Shown: positions 16,529-25,808, counted from the stretch's first letter. The stretch: DNA of 64,000 nucleotides from Miltoncostaea marina (GCF_018141525.1 NZ_CP064655.1:2884501-2948500), one strand, 5' to 3'. Program-made: numbers and translations. Notes: generated by a model not told the origin, from the sequence alone.

Positions 16529-19500
16529 ATGGCAGTGCTGGACCACACTGAAGCGGGCTTCGAGACGCTAATCGTCGACCACCTAGTGAGCGCCGGTGGT
16601 TGGGCGGAGGGTGATCCGAAGCGCTACGACCGCTTGCTGGGCCTCTACCCGGACGACTTGGTGGCCTTCGTCAAGGCGACGCAGAGCAAGGCCTGGGAGA
16701 AGCTGGTCAAGCACCTGGGCACCGAGGACTCCGCCGGACAAGCCCTCGCCAGAAGGGTCGGCGAGCAGATATCCAAGCGCGGCGCGATCGACCTGATCCG
16801 CAGTGGTGTCGTGGAACGGGGCATCCGGTTCAAGCTCTGCTATTTCCGGCCCAATCTCCAAGCCGATGAGAGCGGGCGCATCCTCTACGACGCGAACCGG
16901 CTAACCGTCGTCCGCCAGATCCACCATGACCCTGCCCGTTCCCAGGACTCGATCGATCTGGTCCTATTCGTCAACGGCATCCCAACCGCCACCGCGGAAC
17001 TCAAGAACAAGTACTCGTCCACCGGATGGGATGTCGAGGAGGCCATCAGACAGTACCGCGAGGACCGTGATCCCCGGAACGTCCTGCTGGGCGAGCGCGC
17101 TCTAGTCCACTTTGCACTCGACGGCGATCTCGCCTACATGACGACACGGCTCGTTGGCGAGGGGACGCGGTTCCTCCCTTTCAACCAGGGCTCAGGCGGC
17201 CCCGGGCAGTACGGAGGCAAGGGCAACCCGCTCACCGGCTCGGCCGGCCATCCAACCGCCTACCTCTGGGAGCGGGTCTGGCAGCGCGACAACTGGCTAG
17301 AGCTTCTCGATGACTTCGTCTTCGACGAAGGCGATATCCCAGGTCGCCAGGTCGTCTTCCCTCGCTACCACCAGTGGGATGTCGTGCGCTCCTGCACCGC
17401 GCACGCGCAGGCTCACGGCGCCGGACAGGCCTACCTGATCCAGCACTCAGCCGGCTCGGGCAAGACGAAGGAGATCGCCTGGCTGGCGCATGATCTATCG
17501 GCCCTGCACGGCGGCGACGGTCGGTCGGTCTTCGACAAGGTGATCGTCATCACTGACCGGCGCGTTCTCGATGCCCAGCTGCAGCGCCAGATCCGAGCCT
17601 TCGCCCAGACCCAGAGCGCGGTCGTCGAGATCGACGAGGACTCCCAGCAACTGCTGGATGCGCTCACCGGGCAGACCGCCAAGGTCATCATCACGACCCT
17701 CCAGAAGTTCCCGTTCGTTCTGCAGAAGCTCGCGGGCGATGACACCACCGCACAGCTCAAGGCGCGGCGATACGCGGTCATCGTCGATGAGGCCCACTCG
17801 TCCCAGACCGGCAACGCCGCGGTCGATCTGAAGGCGATCATCGGTGCACGCAGGGTCGCCGACCTCGATCTTGACGCGGAGGAGATGGACGGCGTCCCAA
17901 TCGAGATGCTGGCCCAGATGGCGGCTCGCGGAAAGCAGCCGAACATCAGCTACTTCGCGTTCACAGCCACGCCCAAGGGGCGCACCCTTGAGCTGTTCGG
18001 AACGAAGATCGAGGGGGCCGACCGCTACGCGCCGTTCCACATCTACTCGATGCGTCAGGCGATCGAGGAGGGGTTCGTCCTCGATGTGCTTCGCAACTAC
18101 ACCTCCTATGACCAGCTTTACCGGCTCGAGGCGCAGGCCGAGAAGGAGCTGCCCAAGGGCAAGGCCCGCTCGAGGATCGCGGCCTTCGCGCGCTTCCACC
18201 CGTACGCCAAGAGCCAGAAGGCGCGCGTGGTCCTCGACCACTATGAGCGCGTTGTGCGCCCCCACCTCGACGGCGAGGCCAAGGCCATGGTCGTGTGCGA
18301 GAGCCGGGTGGAGGCGGTGCGCTGGAAGCAGGCGCTCGACCGCATCGTCGAGCAGGAGGGACGGGAGGTCCGCGTTCTGGTCGCCTTCTCGGGAGAAGTT
18401 GAAATCGAAGACCCCGGCGAGGCCGACTTCGGCGAGACCTATCGCGAGTCGCAGATGAACAAGATTGAGGGCCGGCCGTTGCCGGACTCCCGCCTTCCGG
18501 CGGAATTCGACAAGCCCGCCTACGGCATCCTCGTCGTCGCCGAGAAGTACCAGACCGGGTTCGACCAGCCCAAGCTTGTCGCGATGTATGTCGACAAGTC
18601 GTTGACTGGCATCAACGCAGTCCAGACCCTGTCGCGTTTGAACCGGATCAGTCCCGGCAAGACGGACACCTACGTCCTCGACTTCGTCAACGACCCGGAG
18701 GACGTCCTCGACGCGTTCGAGCAGTACTACGGGCGCACGGAGGCGCTTCCCTCCGATCCCAACCTGCTCTCCGACGCCGCTCAGACAGTCCTCGACCGAA
18801 AGACGCCTGACGGCCAGGCGGTGATCGATGCCGAGGAGGTGGCGGCCTTCGGTGCCATCTACTCTCCGACGGCCTCGCACCATGACCTGAGCGCGAGGTG
18901 CCAGCGGTCGTTCGCAGCCGCCGCCGAGCTTGAGCCCGAGGGCCTCCACGGCTTCCGGGGAGATCTCGATCGGTTCGTGCGCTTCTACAAGTTCCTCAGC
19001 CAGATCGTGCCCTTCCTGGCAGTCGAGCACGAGGCCCTCTTCCAGTTCTGCCGGTTCCTCGGGCTGCGCCTGCGGGCCCGCGCCGAAGGAGGGGTCTCGG
19101 TCGCAGACTCCATCGAGCTGACCCACTACCGCCTGGTCGAGGGCCGGTCCGATGACCTCGATCTCGCCGGCGCAGATATCCCTGACCCACTCCAGGCGAT
19201 CCGGGGCGACGCCACGGGTCGGGGTGCCGGTGGCGACATCCCGATGGGCCTCCTCGGCGAGCTCGTCGAGTTGTTCAACGAGCGCTTCGGCGCCGACCTT
19301 TCTGACAGTGACGCCGTGCGACCGGTCCAGGACCTGATCGACAAGGTGGCCGAGATTGGAGAGGCGCAGGAACTGCGCGCACAGGCACTGGGTAATAGCT
19401 TCGAGGACTTCGAAAGAGGCAAGCAGGACGTCCTCCTGGAGGCCACCCTGCAGGTCAAGGACATCAACGATCTCGTGCTTCAGAAACTGCTCGACGACGA

Positions 19501-19582
19501 AGCGGTTCGCGAGCAGATGACCAGCCTCGTGATGCGCAGCCTCTACGAGCGGTACAGGACGGAGGCGTCGCCGGGTTCCTAG
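16529..19582 (+). CDS. hsdR: Type I restriction endonuclease subunit HsdR
   Basis: 1017 residues, a normal HsdR length. The N-terminal nuclease domain has the PD-(D/E)xK residues D143 (SIDLVLFVNG) and E157-x-K159 (TAELKNK). The motor has Walker A AGSGKT (308-313), DEAH (420-423) and the helicase domain 2 segment YQTGFDQPKL followed by QTLSRLNRI. It translocates DNA and cuts at a distance when HsdM/HsdS meet an unmethylated site. The gene appears intact while hsdM is broken, which matters for host safety: without modification an active complex cannot assemble, because HsdR needs the M2S core. The N-terminal ATG directly follows the hsdS stop. Confidence 0.95.
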   Translation: MAVLDHTEAGFETLIVDHLVSAGGWAEGDPKRYDRLLGLYPDDLVAFVKATQSKAWEKLVKHLGTEDSAGQALARRVGEQISKRGAIDLIRSGVVERGIRFKLCYFRPNLQADESGRILYDANRLTVVRQIHHDPARSQDSIDLVLFVNGIPTATAELKNKYSSTGWDVEEAIRQYREDRDPRNVLLGERALVHFALDGDLAYMTTRLVGEGTRFLPFNQGSGGPGQYGGKGNPLTGSAGHPTAYLWERVWQRDNWLELLDDFVFDEGDIPGRQVVFPRYHQWDVVRSCTAHAQAHGAGQAYLIQHSAGSGKTKEIAWLAHDLSALHGGDGRSVFDKVIVITDRRVLDAQLQRQIRAFAQTQSAVVEIDEDSQQLLDALTGQTAKVIITTLQKFPFVLQKLAGDDTTAQLKARRYAVIVDEAHSSQTGNAAVDLKAIIGARRVADLDLDAEEMDGVPIEMLAQMAARGKQPNISYFAFTATPKGRTLELFGTKIEGADRYAPFHIYSMRQAIEEGFVLDVLRNYTSYDQLYRLEAQAEKELPKGKARSRIAAFARFHPYAKSQKARVVLDHYERVVRPHLDGEAKAMVVCESRVEAVRWKQALDRIVEQEGREVRVLVAFSGEVEIEDPGEADFGETYRESQMNKIEGRPLPDSRLPAEFDKPAYGILVVAEKYQTGFDQPKLVAMYVDKSLTGINAVQTLSRLNRISPGKTDTYVLDFVNDPEDVLDAFEQYYGRTEALPSDPNLLSDAAQTVLDRKTPDGQAVIDAEEVAAFGAIYSPTASHHDLSARCQRSFAAAAELEPEGLHGFRGDLDRFVRFYKFLSQIVPFLAVEHEALFQFCRFLGLRLRARAEGGVSVADSIELTHYRLVEGRSDDLDLAGADIPDPLQAIRGDATGRGAGGDIPMGLLGELVELFNERFGADLSDSDAVRPVQDLIDKVAEIGEAQELRAQALGNSFEDFERGKQDVLLEATLQVKDINDLVLQKLLDDEAVREQMTSLVMRSLYERYRTEASPGS

Positions 19583-19779
19583 GGGATGCCCCAGGGTAGG
19601 TCCGGTGGCACCCACTGGTCCTCTTGGTCCCAGACGTAGGGGCGCTGAAAGAGCGGGATGACGTCCCGGACGCCACGCTTGAAGGCTCGTTCACAGTGTG
19701 GGTCGCCGGCTTCGTATCGCGCCAAAGGCGACCGCAAGTTCCGGGCCTCCCGGCGAGCAGACCGTCGCCGGTCGGCCAT
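19579..19779 (-). pseudogene. Truncated DUF262 (GmrSD-type) restriction protein fragment
   Basis: A 66-codon minus-strand frame contains FKRGVRDVIPLFQRPYVWDQ, a close match to the DGQQR-type N-terminal signature of DUF262 proteins (IPxFQRPYxW...W), the nucleotide-dependent modification-targeting nucleases. The frame stops right after DQWVP, where the usual LWxDI helix should follow, and the remaining several hundred residues are absent. Its 3' end abuts the hsdR stop, so hsdR arrival or a deletion removed the rest. It is a remnant, not a functional gene. Confidence 0.7.
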
Positions 19780-20103
19780 CGGCCGGACCGACCCGCGTCG
19801 TCTTCATCGGGCTCCGAAGGAGCCTCTGGCTCTCCCAGATCGCTTACACCGAGAGCCATCGCGGCGACCGACTGCTACCAGGTCGCACCGCACGGCGGAG
19901 CGCAGGTGCGACTGTTGCAGCTCCGGGCCGCGCGTCGTTGTGCCAGTTCATCCAGGCCGTTCCTCTGTTATCGGTCCCGCCCGGCTCGGATTCGTGCCCG
20001 CTGCTTCCTCCGCCTCGCGCCTCACGGGGTTGCGGGCGTAAACGCCCGTCCCGCAGCGCTGGCACATCCCTTGCTAGACCTCGCGAGGCGCGGCTCAGGC
20101 CGG
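19780..20103. other. Non-coding stretch in the defence island
   Basis: 324 bases between the DUF262 fragment and the next minus-strand gene. Open frames here are Arg/Ser-rich shadows with no protein signature. It may hold the promoter and 5' end of the decayed DUF262 gene. Confidence 0.35.
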
Positions 20104-20733
20104 CTACCCCGGCGGCGGGTGCGCGCGAGGCCCGGCAGCGGCTGTCAGCCCAGCGCGAGGCTGAACTCGGCCGAGCAACTCCCAGAGCCGCGAGGCGGAA
20201 GGTGAGGTCAGGTCCTCGCGCTTGATCTCCACCAGCCGGGCGGAGCTGGACCCGGCGGGAGGGACTGACGTGGTCGAAGGATCGGCCTCCTTGGCCTTCC
20301 GGCGAGCTTCCCGACGGCGCTCGGCGCGGCTCGCCTTCTCTTCGCGGTTGGCGGCCACTCGTCTGGTGACCTCGCGTGTACGGACGAAGGCGATCTCGAG
20401 CACCCGCACCGCGCCGCGGCCGTAGCCGCGGGCCTCGGGGTCGGGGAGCGCCCAGTCCCGGACCAGGCCGGCGCGGGCGGCGTCGAGGCGCGTCCGCCAC
20501 TCGGTCCACCGCGAGACACCCATCGCGCGGGCGAGCTCGGCGGGCCGCACCTCCCCGCGGCTGCGCCAGGGCCCGAGCGCGAGCTGGGCGACGATGAACC
20601 AGCTCACGACGTTGGCGACGCGACGCCCGCTCAGCCCGGAGTCGGCGAGCGCCGCCAGGACGGTCTGGCCGACCGCGGCGAAGCGCTCGCCGGCGAGGGC
20701 CTCGATCTCGAGCGTGCGGGCGGGGTCGCTCAC
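20104..20733 (-). CDS. Hypothetical protein with possible winged-helix domain
   Basis: 209 residues with a GTG start. The N-terminal ~100 residues are helical (SGLSGRRVANVVSWFIVAQL, GEVRPAELARAMGVSRWTEW) and could form a winged helix like those of plasmid replication or partition factors. The middle (about 130-150) is a very basic Glu/Arg helix (EEKASRAERRREARRKAKE) and the tail is Pro/Ser-rich. I do not recognise the family. As the gene nearest the tRNA scar it belongs to the mobile element. Confidence 0.5.
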   Translation of the reverse strand: MSDPARTLEIEALAGERFAAVGQTVLAALADSGLSGRRVANVVSWFIVAQLALGPWRSRGEVRPAELARAMGVSRWTEWRTRLDAARAGLVRDWALPDPEARGYGRGAVRVLEIAFVRTREVTRRVAANREEKASRAERRREARRKAKEADPSTTSVPPAGSSSARLVEIKREDLTSPSASRLWELLGRVQPRAGLTAAAGPRAHPPPG

Positions 20734-21084
20734 GCTGGGCGTCGCCTCGACGGTGTTGCGACCGGGCAGCTGGTCGCCATCCGGAGCAGGGGGTACTCTT
20801 CGACCACTGAGCGGTGATCTTTCGTAGTGACCGACCCGGGGCAGCCACCCTGGGTCGCGTCGTTTCTGGGGCCGGTGCGTGTGGCCATCCAGCCTGGTCC
20901 ACGAGGCGGCTGGCGGCCAGCAGCCTGCGGTGGGGATCTGCCGCGCGGAGCGATGTCGCCTGGCTCACGGTCACCGCCCGGGGCCGCTGGTTGCGGCCCA
21001 TTCGTGCCGGACTCTCCCGGCTGGTCTCCCACCAAGGGAGCGAATGTGGCGCTTTGCAGCGGGGATGAGCTGGATTCGCGCCAT
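20734..21084. other. Non-coding border region of the element
   Basis: About 350 bases between the last element gene and the tRNA fragment, with no convincing gene. A short imperfect inverted repeat ACCACTGAGCGGT is present near 20800, upstream of the 20104-20733 gene, and could be an operator. Confidence 0.35.
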
Positions 21085-21141
21085 CTTGAAAACCGTTGTC
21101 CGGTGCAAGCCGGACCGTGGGTTCGAATCCCACCCCCTCCG
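21085..21141 (+). tRNA. 3' fragment of tRNA-Ser(UGA): probable attachment-site scar
   Basis: From the anticodon loop (CTTGAAAACCG, anticodon TGA) onward the sequence matches a tRNA-Ser. A long variable arm GTCCGG-loop-CCGGAC is followed by the T arm GTGGG TTCGAAT CCCAC and the acceptor strand CCCCTCC with discriminator G. No matching 5' half exists: the expected GGAGGGG acceptor strand, D arm and 5' anticodon stem are absent upstream, and the bases before CTTGAAA do not pair. No CCA is encoded. This is what remains when an element integrates at the anticodon loop of tRNA-Ser. The intact gene should lie at the other end. Confidence 0.75.
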
Positions 21142-21202
21142 CTCCGCCCCGCAGCGTCGCCACTCTCGCCGTGGCGCAACCGAGAACTGAGGCAGCGTCG
21201 CT

Positions 21203-22678
21203 TCAGCTCACGCTGTGGGCGAGCAGGTTGAGCGCGTGCCATGCACCCCTGTGGACGACGAATGGTTTGTCAAAATCGATGCCCGCGTTGCGATTTCGGT
21301 AGCGCCACGACTGCACGCGGTCTGGGTGTCCATCCCTCTCCAAGCGATCAACGTTTCCGAGAGCGCTGCACTCGAAGAGGACTCTCAGCGCTTCACGCAG
21401 CTGCGCATCGGTGAAGTGACTCGATTCAATTGCGTGCCCTTGCAGCTGCTGGTACGTGAACTCTCCAAGCCGCAAGCCGCCAATTAGGCGAACGAGGTCC
21501 CCCACCTCTTCCGGCTCAAGGTAACCAGCAAGTTCGTCCTTTAGTTCCGGAACGAAGTAGCCCGTCGAGTACTCGCGTGCCCCGCGCACAACCTCACCCT
21601 CGGGCACGTCCGCTGCTCCTGAAGCCTTGACTTGAACATAGCGCAGTAGCTGCAGGAAATCGCGCGGCGTCCGTCGTGTCCGCTCAAGAAGATAGCTCGC
21701 CATTCGCACTTGCCGACCGGGTACAGTGATAGCGGAAGGAAGGTAATCGTTGACAACATTGGAGCCTTCGTACCCAGCTAAGCGGGCCCTATGTGTCGCG
21801 AGGGCGATCAGGGGCGAGTCTGAGATGCGCTCTCCCTGATACCAATCGAGGTCAATTGCGAAGTCACGAAGCTTGTTAGTGTTCGGGCTCGGTAGCCGTT
21901 CAAACATGTCGGTACGACACAAGAGCACGATCTTCCGCACCGAGTTGGCTCTATCGAGGCGTTCGTTCTCCTTGTTCGCCTCGTGGATCAACGAGGCGAG
22001 CACCGTGAAGTGATCCTCGAACATCTGAAAGGTTGCATCCAGCCCATCAACGATCAGAAGATGCACGCACTCGGTCTCGGCGTCGATGACGATCTTTCGT
22101 AGAGCATCGCGCACGTGGCTCAACACCAAGACGGGCTGGTTCTGAGTCTGCTTTCGCGAGAAGTTGAAGACCTTGGGCAGCGTCAGCGCAAGATTGGTCT
22201 CGCGCGACGCCAGAACGAGTTGGCCTAGGTCCGACGTTCCGAGGAGGCGCAGCTTCTTCAGTTCGGACTCGAGTCGGGGGACGTCTGGGTTGTAGTGGTG
22301 AGCGCTCTCGTCGTGCGTCAGCGATTCGAACAGCTTCAGATTGAGCAATAGGGACCACGCCACGTTGGTACGCGCCGCTAGCGCTTCGTTCCCCGGTACG
22401 ACCGCGGGCAGTACGTCGTAAGGGAAATCGCTGAGCTGGACGAGTGTTACGAAAAGTTCCGACGAGCGTTGAGCACGCAGTGCTAAGTGGTGCGCGATCG
22501 CAGACTTGCCGCTGCCCTTATACCCAAGAATAAGGAACGCCGGATCGGACATGATCTTGGCGAGGACGCCCCCATGATCGAAGAAGCCCTCGTCGAGCAA
22601 CCTTGGATTGCGCCGGACTTCGGTCTCGGCGCTTAGATCGCCGAAGTAGATGTCGGCGAACTTCGGCTCAGGGCTCAT
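21203..22678 (-). CDS. P-loop ATPase, possibly Sll1717 family
   Basis: 491 residues from ATG 22678 (MSPEPKFADIYFGDLSAETE). Walker A is GYKGSGKS in FLILGYKGSGKSAIAHHLAL (about 47-66); a Walker B-like strand is HLLIVDGLDA; an arginine-finger candidate is VLLCRTDMFERL. The C-terminal half is helical with a winged-helix-like end. The FGDLSAE start plus GYKGSGKSAI matches my memory of the Sll1717-type ATPases of defence islands, an inference I cannot verify. Base composition is clearly less GC-rich than the chromosome to its right, suggesting transfer. It stands alone: no partner gene is adjacent. It may sense or act on nucleic acid in phage defence. Confidence 0.65.
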   Translation of the reverse strand: MSPEPKFADIYFGDLSAETEVRRNPRLLDEGFFDHGGVLAKIMSDPAFLILGYKGSGKSAIAHHLALRAQRSSELFVTLVQLSDFPYDVLPAVVPGNEALAARTNVAWSLLLNLKLFESLTHDESAHHYNPDVPRLESELKKLRLLGTSDLGQLVLASRETNLALTLPKVFNFSRKQTQNQPVLVLSHVRDALRKIVIDAETECVHLLIVDGLDATFQMFEDHFTVLASLIHEANKENERLDRANSVRKIVLLCRTDMFERLPSPNTNKLRDFAIDLDWYQGERISDSPLIALATHRARLAGYEGSNVVNDYLPSAITVPGRQVRMASYLLERTRRTPRDFLQLLRYVQVKASGAADVPEGEVVRGAREYSTGYFVPELKDELAGYLEPEEVGDLVRLIGGLRLGEFTYQQLQGHAIESSHFTDAQLREALRVLFECSALGNVDRLERDGHPDRVQSWRYRNRNAGIDFDKPFVVHRGAWHALNLLAHSVS

Positions 22679-22897
22679 GGGTTGCACCGCAGACGTCGGA
22701 GAGAGACGGGCAACGGAAAGGGGGGACACGAAGAGCTCATGCGAGCACCGCCTGTTCGGGCGAACGTCGGGATCACTCTACCCCGGTTGTCTGCGCCCCG
22801 GTGCAGGCGAGGAGACGTTGCGGCACGGACGGAGGTTTGGGTTCAGCTTCAGTCGCGCAAGGCCCGCTCGCTCCGCCGTCCGGCGCCGGGCGCGCGC

Positions 22898-23332
22898 CTA
22901 CGACCCCTCGATCACGCGCTTGAGCGTCCGGAGGTCCTCTCCGAGCTGGCGCCCGGCGGCCCGCTTCTGGAGCGGCTGCAGCAGCCTCAGCCAGCCCCGC
23001 GACGCCACCTCCACCGCGCGCGTGACGCGGGTGCCGCCCGGGACCTCCTCGACGGCGGAGTGCCACCGCTGGTCGGGGACCGGGCCGCCCGTGGCCCGGT
23101 CCGTGCACCGCCGCCCGGCCTCGTAGGACGTCCGCACGTACGGCGTCTCGAAGCGGCGGCCGAGCGACCGGATCGTCACGACGAAGCGGTCGCCCTCGCG
23201 CGGCGCGCCGGGGGCGGCCGTCCGCACCTCCACGACGTGCGCCATCCACCGCGGGTAGTGACCCACGTCGGAGAGGTACTCGAAGACCTCCGCCACGGGC
23301 CTGCGGATCTCCACGCTCGCCTCGAGACGCAT
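22898..23332 (-). CDS. SRPBCC (START-like) family protein
   Basis: 144 residues from ATG 23332 (MRLEASVEIRRPVAEVFEYL); an in-frame start 42 bases upstream would add a Gly-rich leader. The pattern EIRRPVAEVFEYLSDVGHYP followed by VEVRTAAPGAPREGDRF and a long C-terminal helix (LLQPLQKRAAGRQLGEDLRT) is the polyketide-cyclase/dehydrase fold that binds hydrophobic ligands. The function is unknown. It marks the return to high-GC chromosome and is divergent from the MFS gene. Confidence 0.85.
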   Translation of the reverse strand: MRLEASVEIRRPVAEVFEYLSDVGHYPRWMAHVVEVRTAAPGAPREGDRFVVTIRSLGRRFETPYVRTSYEAGRRCTDRATGGPVPDQRWHSAVEEVPGGTRVTRAVEVASRGWLRLLQPLQKRAAGRQLGEDLRTLKRVIEGS

Positions 23333-23514
23333 CGCGCCGCGCCCTCCCGTGCCGCCGGATCCTCCGGAGACCATGACCGCGACGGCCCCGCCGCGGCAAG
23401 CGGGCGGGCCGTCGCGCCGGCGCCGGTGGCCGGATCGGACCGCTCGCGGCGCGGGCGCCCCTCGCGGCGGCGGCGGGCCCGCGCGACGCTCGCCGCGGAC
23501 GAGGCGGAGGGCGC

Positions 23515-24753
23515 GTGCGCGGACGGGGCGACGACGGGCGGGACGGGGCGGGCGGGCGGCGCGACCTGCGGATCCTGGTGGGCGCGGTGGGGCTCTCGAC
23601 GATGGGCGACCACGCCGCGCTGACGGCGCTCGTGCTGCTGGTGCACGAGGGGACCGGCTCGTCGCCGGCCGTGGCCGCGCTGCTCGTGGGCCTGTGGGGG
23701 CCGGTCGTGCTGCTGGGCGGTGCGGCCGGGGCGCTGGTCGACCGGGTCGAGAACGTGCGCCTGCTGGTGCTGGGCTCGATCGGCCAGGCGGCCGTGGTGC
23801 TGGCGATGGCCGTCGCCGTCACGCCGCTCGCGGCGCTGCTGCTGGCGCCCCTGCTCGGCGTGGGCATCGCGGTCGTGCAGCCGGCGGAGTTCGCGCTCGT
23901 GCCGGCCGCGGCGGGGCGGGTGCCGGTCGCCGCGGCCGGCGGGCACGTCGAGTCGGCGCGCTACGTCGGCATGGCGGCGGGGCCGCTGGTCGGCGGCGGC
24001 CTGGCGGCGGCCGGCCTGGTGCGCGGCGCGCTGCTGATCGACCTCGCCACCTCTCTGGTCGTGGCCGTCGCCGCCGGCCGGCTCACCGCGCGGCGGCGGC
24101 CCGGGGCGGCCGGCGCGCGCGGGCGGGCCCGCGCGCGCGACGGCCTGGTGGCCCTGGCCGGCGACCGGGTGCTCGCCACGGCGCTCGCCGGGGCGGTCGC
24201 CTCGCTGCTCGTCGTGAGCGCGACGGTCGTGGCGCTGGTGCCGTTCGCCGCCGAGGTGCTCGGCGCCGGCGGCGCCGGCTACGGCGCGCTGGTGGCCGTC
24301 TGGACGGCCGGCATGGTCGCCGGCGCGGCGGGGCTGGCGCGGCGCGTGCCGGCGCGCGCGCACGCCGCGGCGGCGCTGGCCGCGGTGGTGGCGCAGGGGC
24401 TCGGCATCCTGGCCGGCGCGGCGGCCGCGGCCCTGTGGGCCGTGGCGCTCGCGTACCTCGCGGGCGGCGCCGCCCAGGGCCTGAAGAACGTGCTGCTGCG
24501 GGCGCTGATCCACGAGCGCGTCGCGCCGGCGGTGCACGGGCGCGCCTACGCCGCCTACAACGCGGCGCGCAACGGCGCCGAGCTCGCCGCCCTGTTCACG
24601 GGCGCCGCCCTCGTGGGGCTGCTCGGCCCCCGGGCGACGCTCGCGGCGGCGGGCGCCGGGTCGGCCGCGATCGGGCTCGCGGCGCTGCTCGCCCTGCGGC
24701 CGCGGGCGCTGCCGCTCAGGTTGCGGCCGGCCCCGGCCCGCCCGCCGGCGTGA
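23515..24753 (+). CDS. MFS transporter
   Basis: 412 residues, GTG start. About ten to twelve hydrophobic segments begin at LRILVGAVGLSTMGDHAALT. The MFS loop between helices 2 and 3 appears as GALVDRVENVRLLVLGS. The sequence is close to the MFS_3-type (enterobactin exporter-like) group. The substrate is unknown; a drug or metabolite exporter is likely. The 3' end overlaps the convergent histidine kinase gene by 38 bases. Confidence 0.85.
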   Translation: MRGRGDDGRDGAGGRRDLRILVGAVGLSTMGDHAALTALVLLVHEGTGSSPAVAALLVGLWGPVVLLGGAAGALVDRVENVRLLVLGSIGQAAVVLAMAVAVTPLAALLLAPLLGVGIAVVQPAEFALVPAAAGRVPVAAAGGHVESARYVGMAAGPLVGGGLAAAGLVRGALLIDLATSLVVAVAAGRLTARRRPGAAGARGRARARDGLVALAGDRVLATALAGAVASLLVVSATVVALVPFAAEVLGAGGAGYGALVAVWTAGMVAGAAGLARRVPARAHAAAALAAVVAQGLGILAGAAAAALWAVALAYLAGGAAQGLKNVLLRALIHERVAPAVHGRAYAAYNAARNGAELAALFTGAALVGLLGPRATLAAAGAGSAAIGLAALLALRPRALPLRLRPAPARPPA

Positions 24754-25801
24754 GCGGCAGCCGGGCGCGCACCAGCGTGCCGCGCGGCTCGGCGTCCCCC
24801 ACCGCCAGGCCGCCGCCGAGCGCCTCGAGGCGGTCCCGCAGACCGCGCAGGCCGGTGCCGCGCGCGGGGTCGGCGCCGCCGCGGCCGTCGTCGCGCACCT
24901 CCACGACGAGGTCGTCGCCCTCGACCGCCACCCGCACCCGCGCCCGGCTCGCCTCCGCGTACTTGCTGACGTTGGTCAGCGCCTCGGCGACGACGAAGTA
25001 GGCGGTCGACTCGACCGACGGCGGGAAGCGCGCCTCGACAACGTCGAGCTCGACCGGGGGCCGGCTGCGCGCGGTGACGCCGCGCACGGCCGCGGCGAGC
25101 CCCCGGTGCACCAGGATCGCGGGGTGGATGCCGGCCGCCAGCTCGCGCAGCTCCGCCGTGGCGCGGCGGGTGGCCTCGAGCGCCTCGTCGATGAGCGGCG
25201 CGGGGCCGGCGTCGCCCGGCCCCGCCGCGCCGCGCGCGAGCTGCAGGCTGATCACCGCCTGCACCAGGTGCTGCTGCGCACCGTCGTGGATGTCGCGCAC
25301 CAGCCGGCGGCGCTCCGCGTCGGCGGCCTCCACGATGCGCGCCCGCGAGGCGCGCACCTCGGCCAGCAGCGCCTGCTCGACCTCGTGGCGGCGGCGCTCG
25401 TCCTCGGCGCGCAGGGTGGCGGTGAGATCGCGGAACATGACGGCCACCCCGGGGCCGGTCGCCGTGCTGATCGGCGCGGCGTGGTACGAGACCGGCAGCA
25501 TCGAGCCGTCGCGCCGCACCCACCAGTCGCGGTCGCGGCGGTCGCCGCGCCCCTGCAGCCGCACGGCGAGCAGCGGGCACTCCGCCGCCGGGAACGGGGC
25601 GCCGTCGGGGCGCTTGTAGTGGATGGTCTCGTGGCTGGGCCGGCCGATGAGCGCCGCGGGCTCGTCGTAGCCGAGCAGCCGCAGGGCCTCGGCGTTGGCG
25701 AAGGCGGTGCGGCCCTCGCCGTCGATCAGGTACAGCGCCAGCTCCCCGCTGCGGATGAGGGCCTCGGCCACCTGTTCCGCGCTCCAGCCGCCCGCGCTCA
25801 C
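24716..25801 (-). CDS. PAS-containing NarX/DesK-type sensor histidine kinase
   Basis: 361 residues, GTG start. A PAS domain (about 10-125; ALYLIDGEGRTAFANAEALR) carries a PAC-type end (VMFRDLTATLRAEDE). A HisKA_3 dimerisation helix follows with phospho-acceptor H162 in RRLVRDIHDGAQQHLVQAV. The ATPase has N box AEALTNVSKYA and G box RDDGRGGADPARGTGLRGL. No membrane segment is present, so it senses a cytosolic signal, possibly redox or a small ligand. It is 7 bases downstream of the response-regulator gene and should phosphorylate it. Confidence 0.93.
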   Translation of the reverse strand: MSAGGWSAEQVAEALIRSGELALYLIDGEGRTAFANAEALRLLGYDEPAALIGRPSHETIHYKRPDGAPFPAAECPLLAVRLQGRGDRRDRDWWVRRDGSMLPVSYHAAPISTATGPGVAVMFRDLTATLRAEDERRRHEVEQALLAEVRASRARIVEAADAERRRLVRDIHDGAQQHLVQAVISLQLARGAAGPGDAGPAPLIDEALEATRRATAELRELAAGIHPAILVHRGLAAAVRGVTARSRPPVELDVVEARFPPSVESTAYFVVAEALTNVSKYAEASRARVRVAVEGDDLVVEVRDDGRGGADPARGTGLRGLRDRLEALGGGLAVGDAEPRGTLVRARLPLTPAGGPGPAAT

Positions 25802-25808
25802 GCCGGCC

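Noticed and set aside
19624-20205. Plus-strand open frame after hsdR (193 codons)
   Set aside because: Arg/Ser-rich composition, no start signals and no family resemblance; it overlaps the DUF262 remnant on the other strand.
21050-21145. A complete functional tRNA-Ser
   Set aside because: No GGAGGGG acceptor strand, D arm or paired anticodon stem occurs upstream; only the 3' part from the anticodon loop is present.
19844-21163. Minus-strand open frame containing GVGFEPT
   Set aside because: The GVGFEPT string is the well-known artefact of translating a tRNA 3' end; it marks the tRNA-Ser fragment, not a protein.
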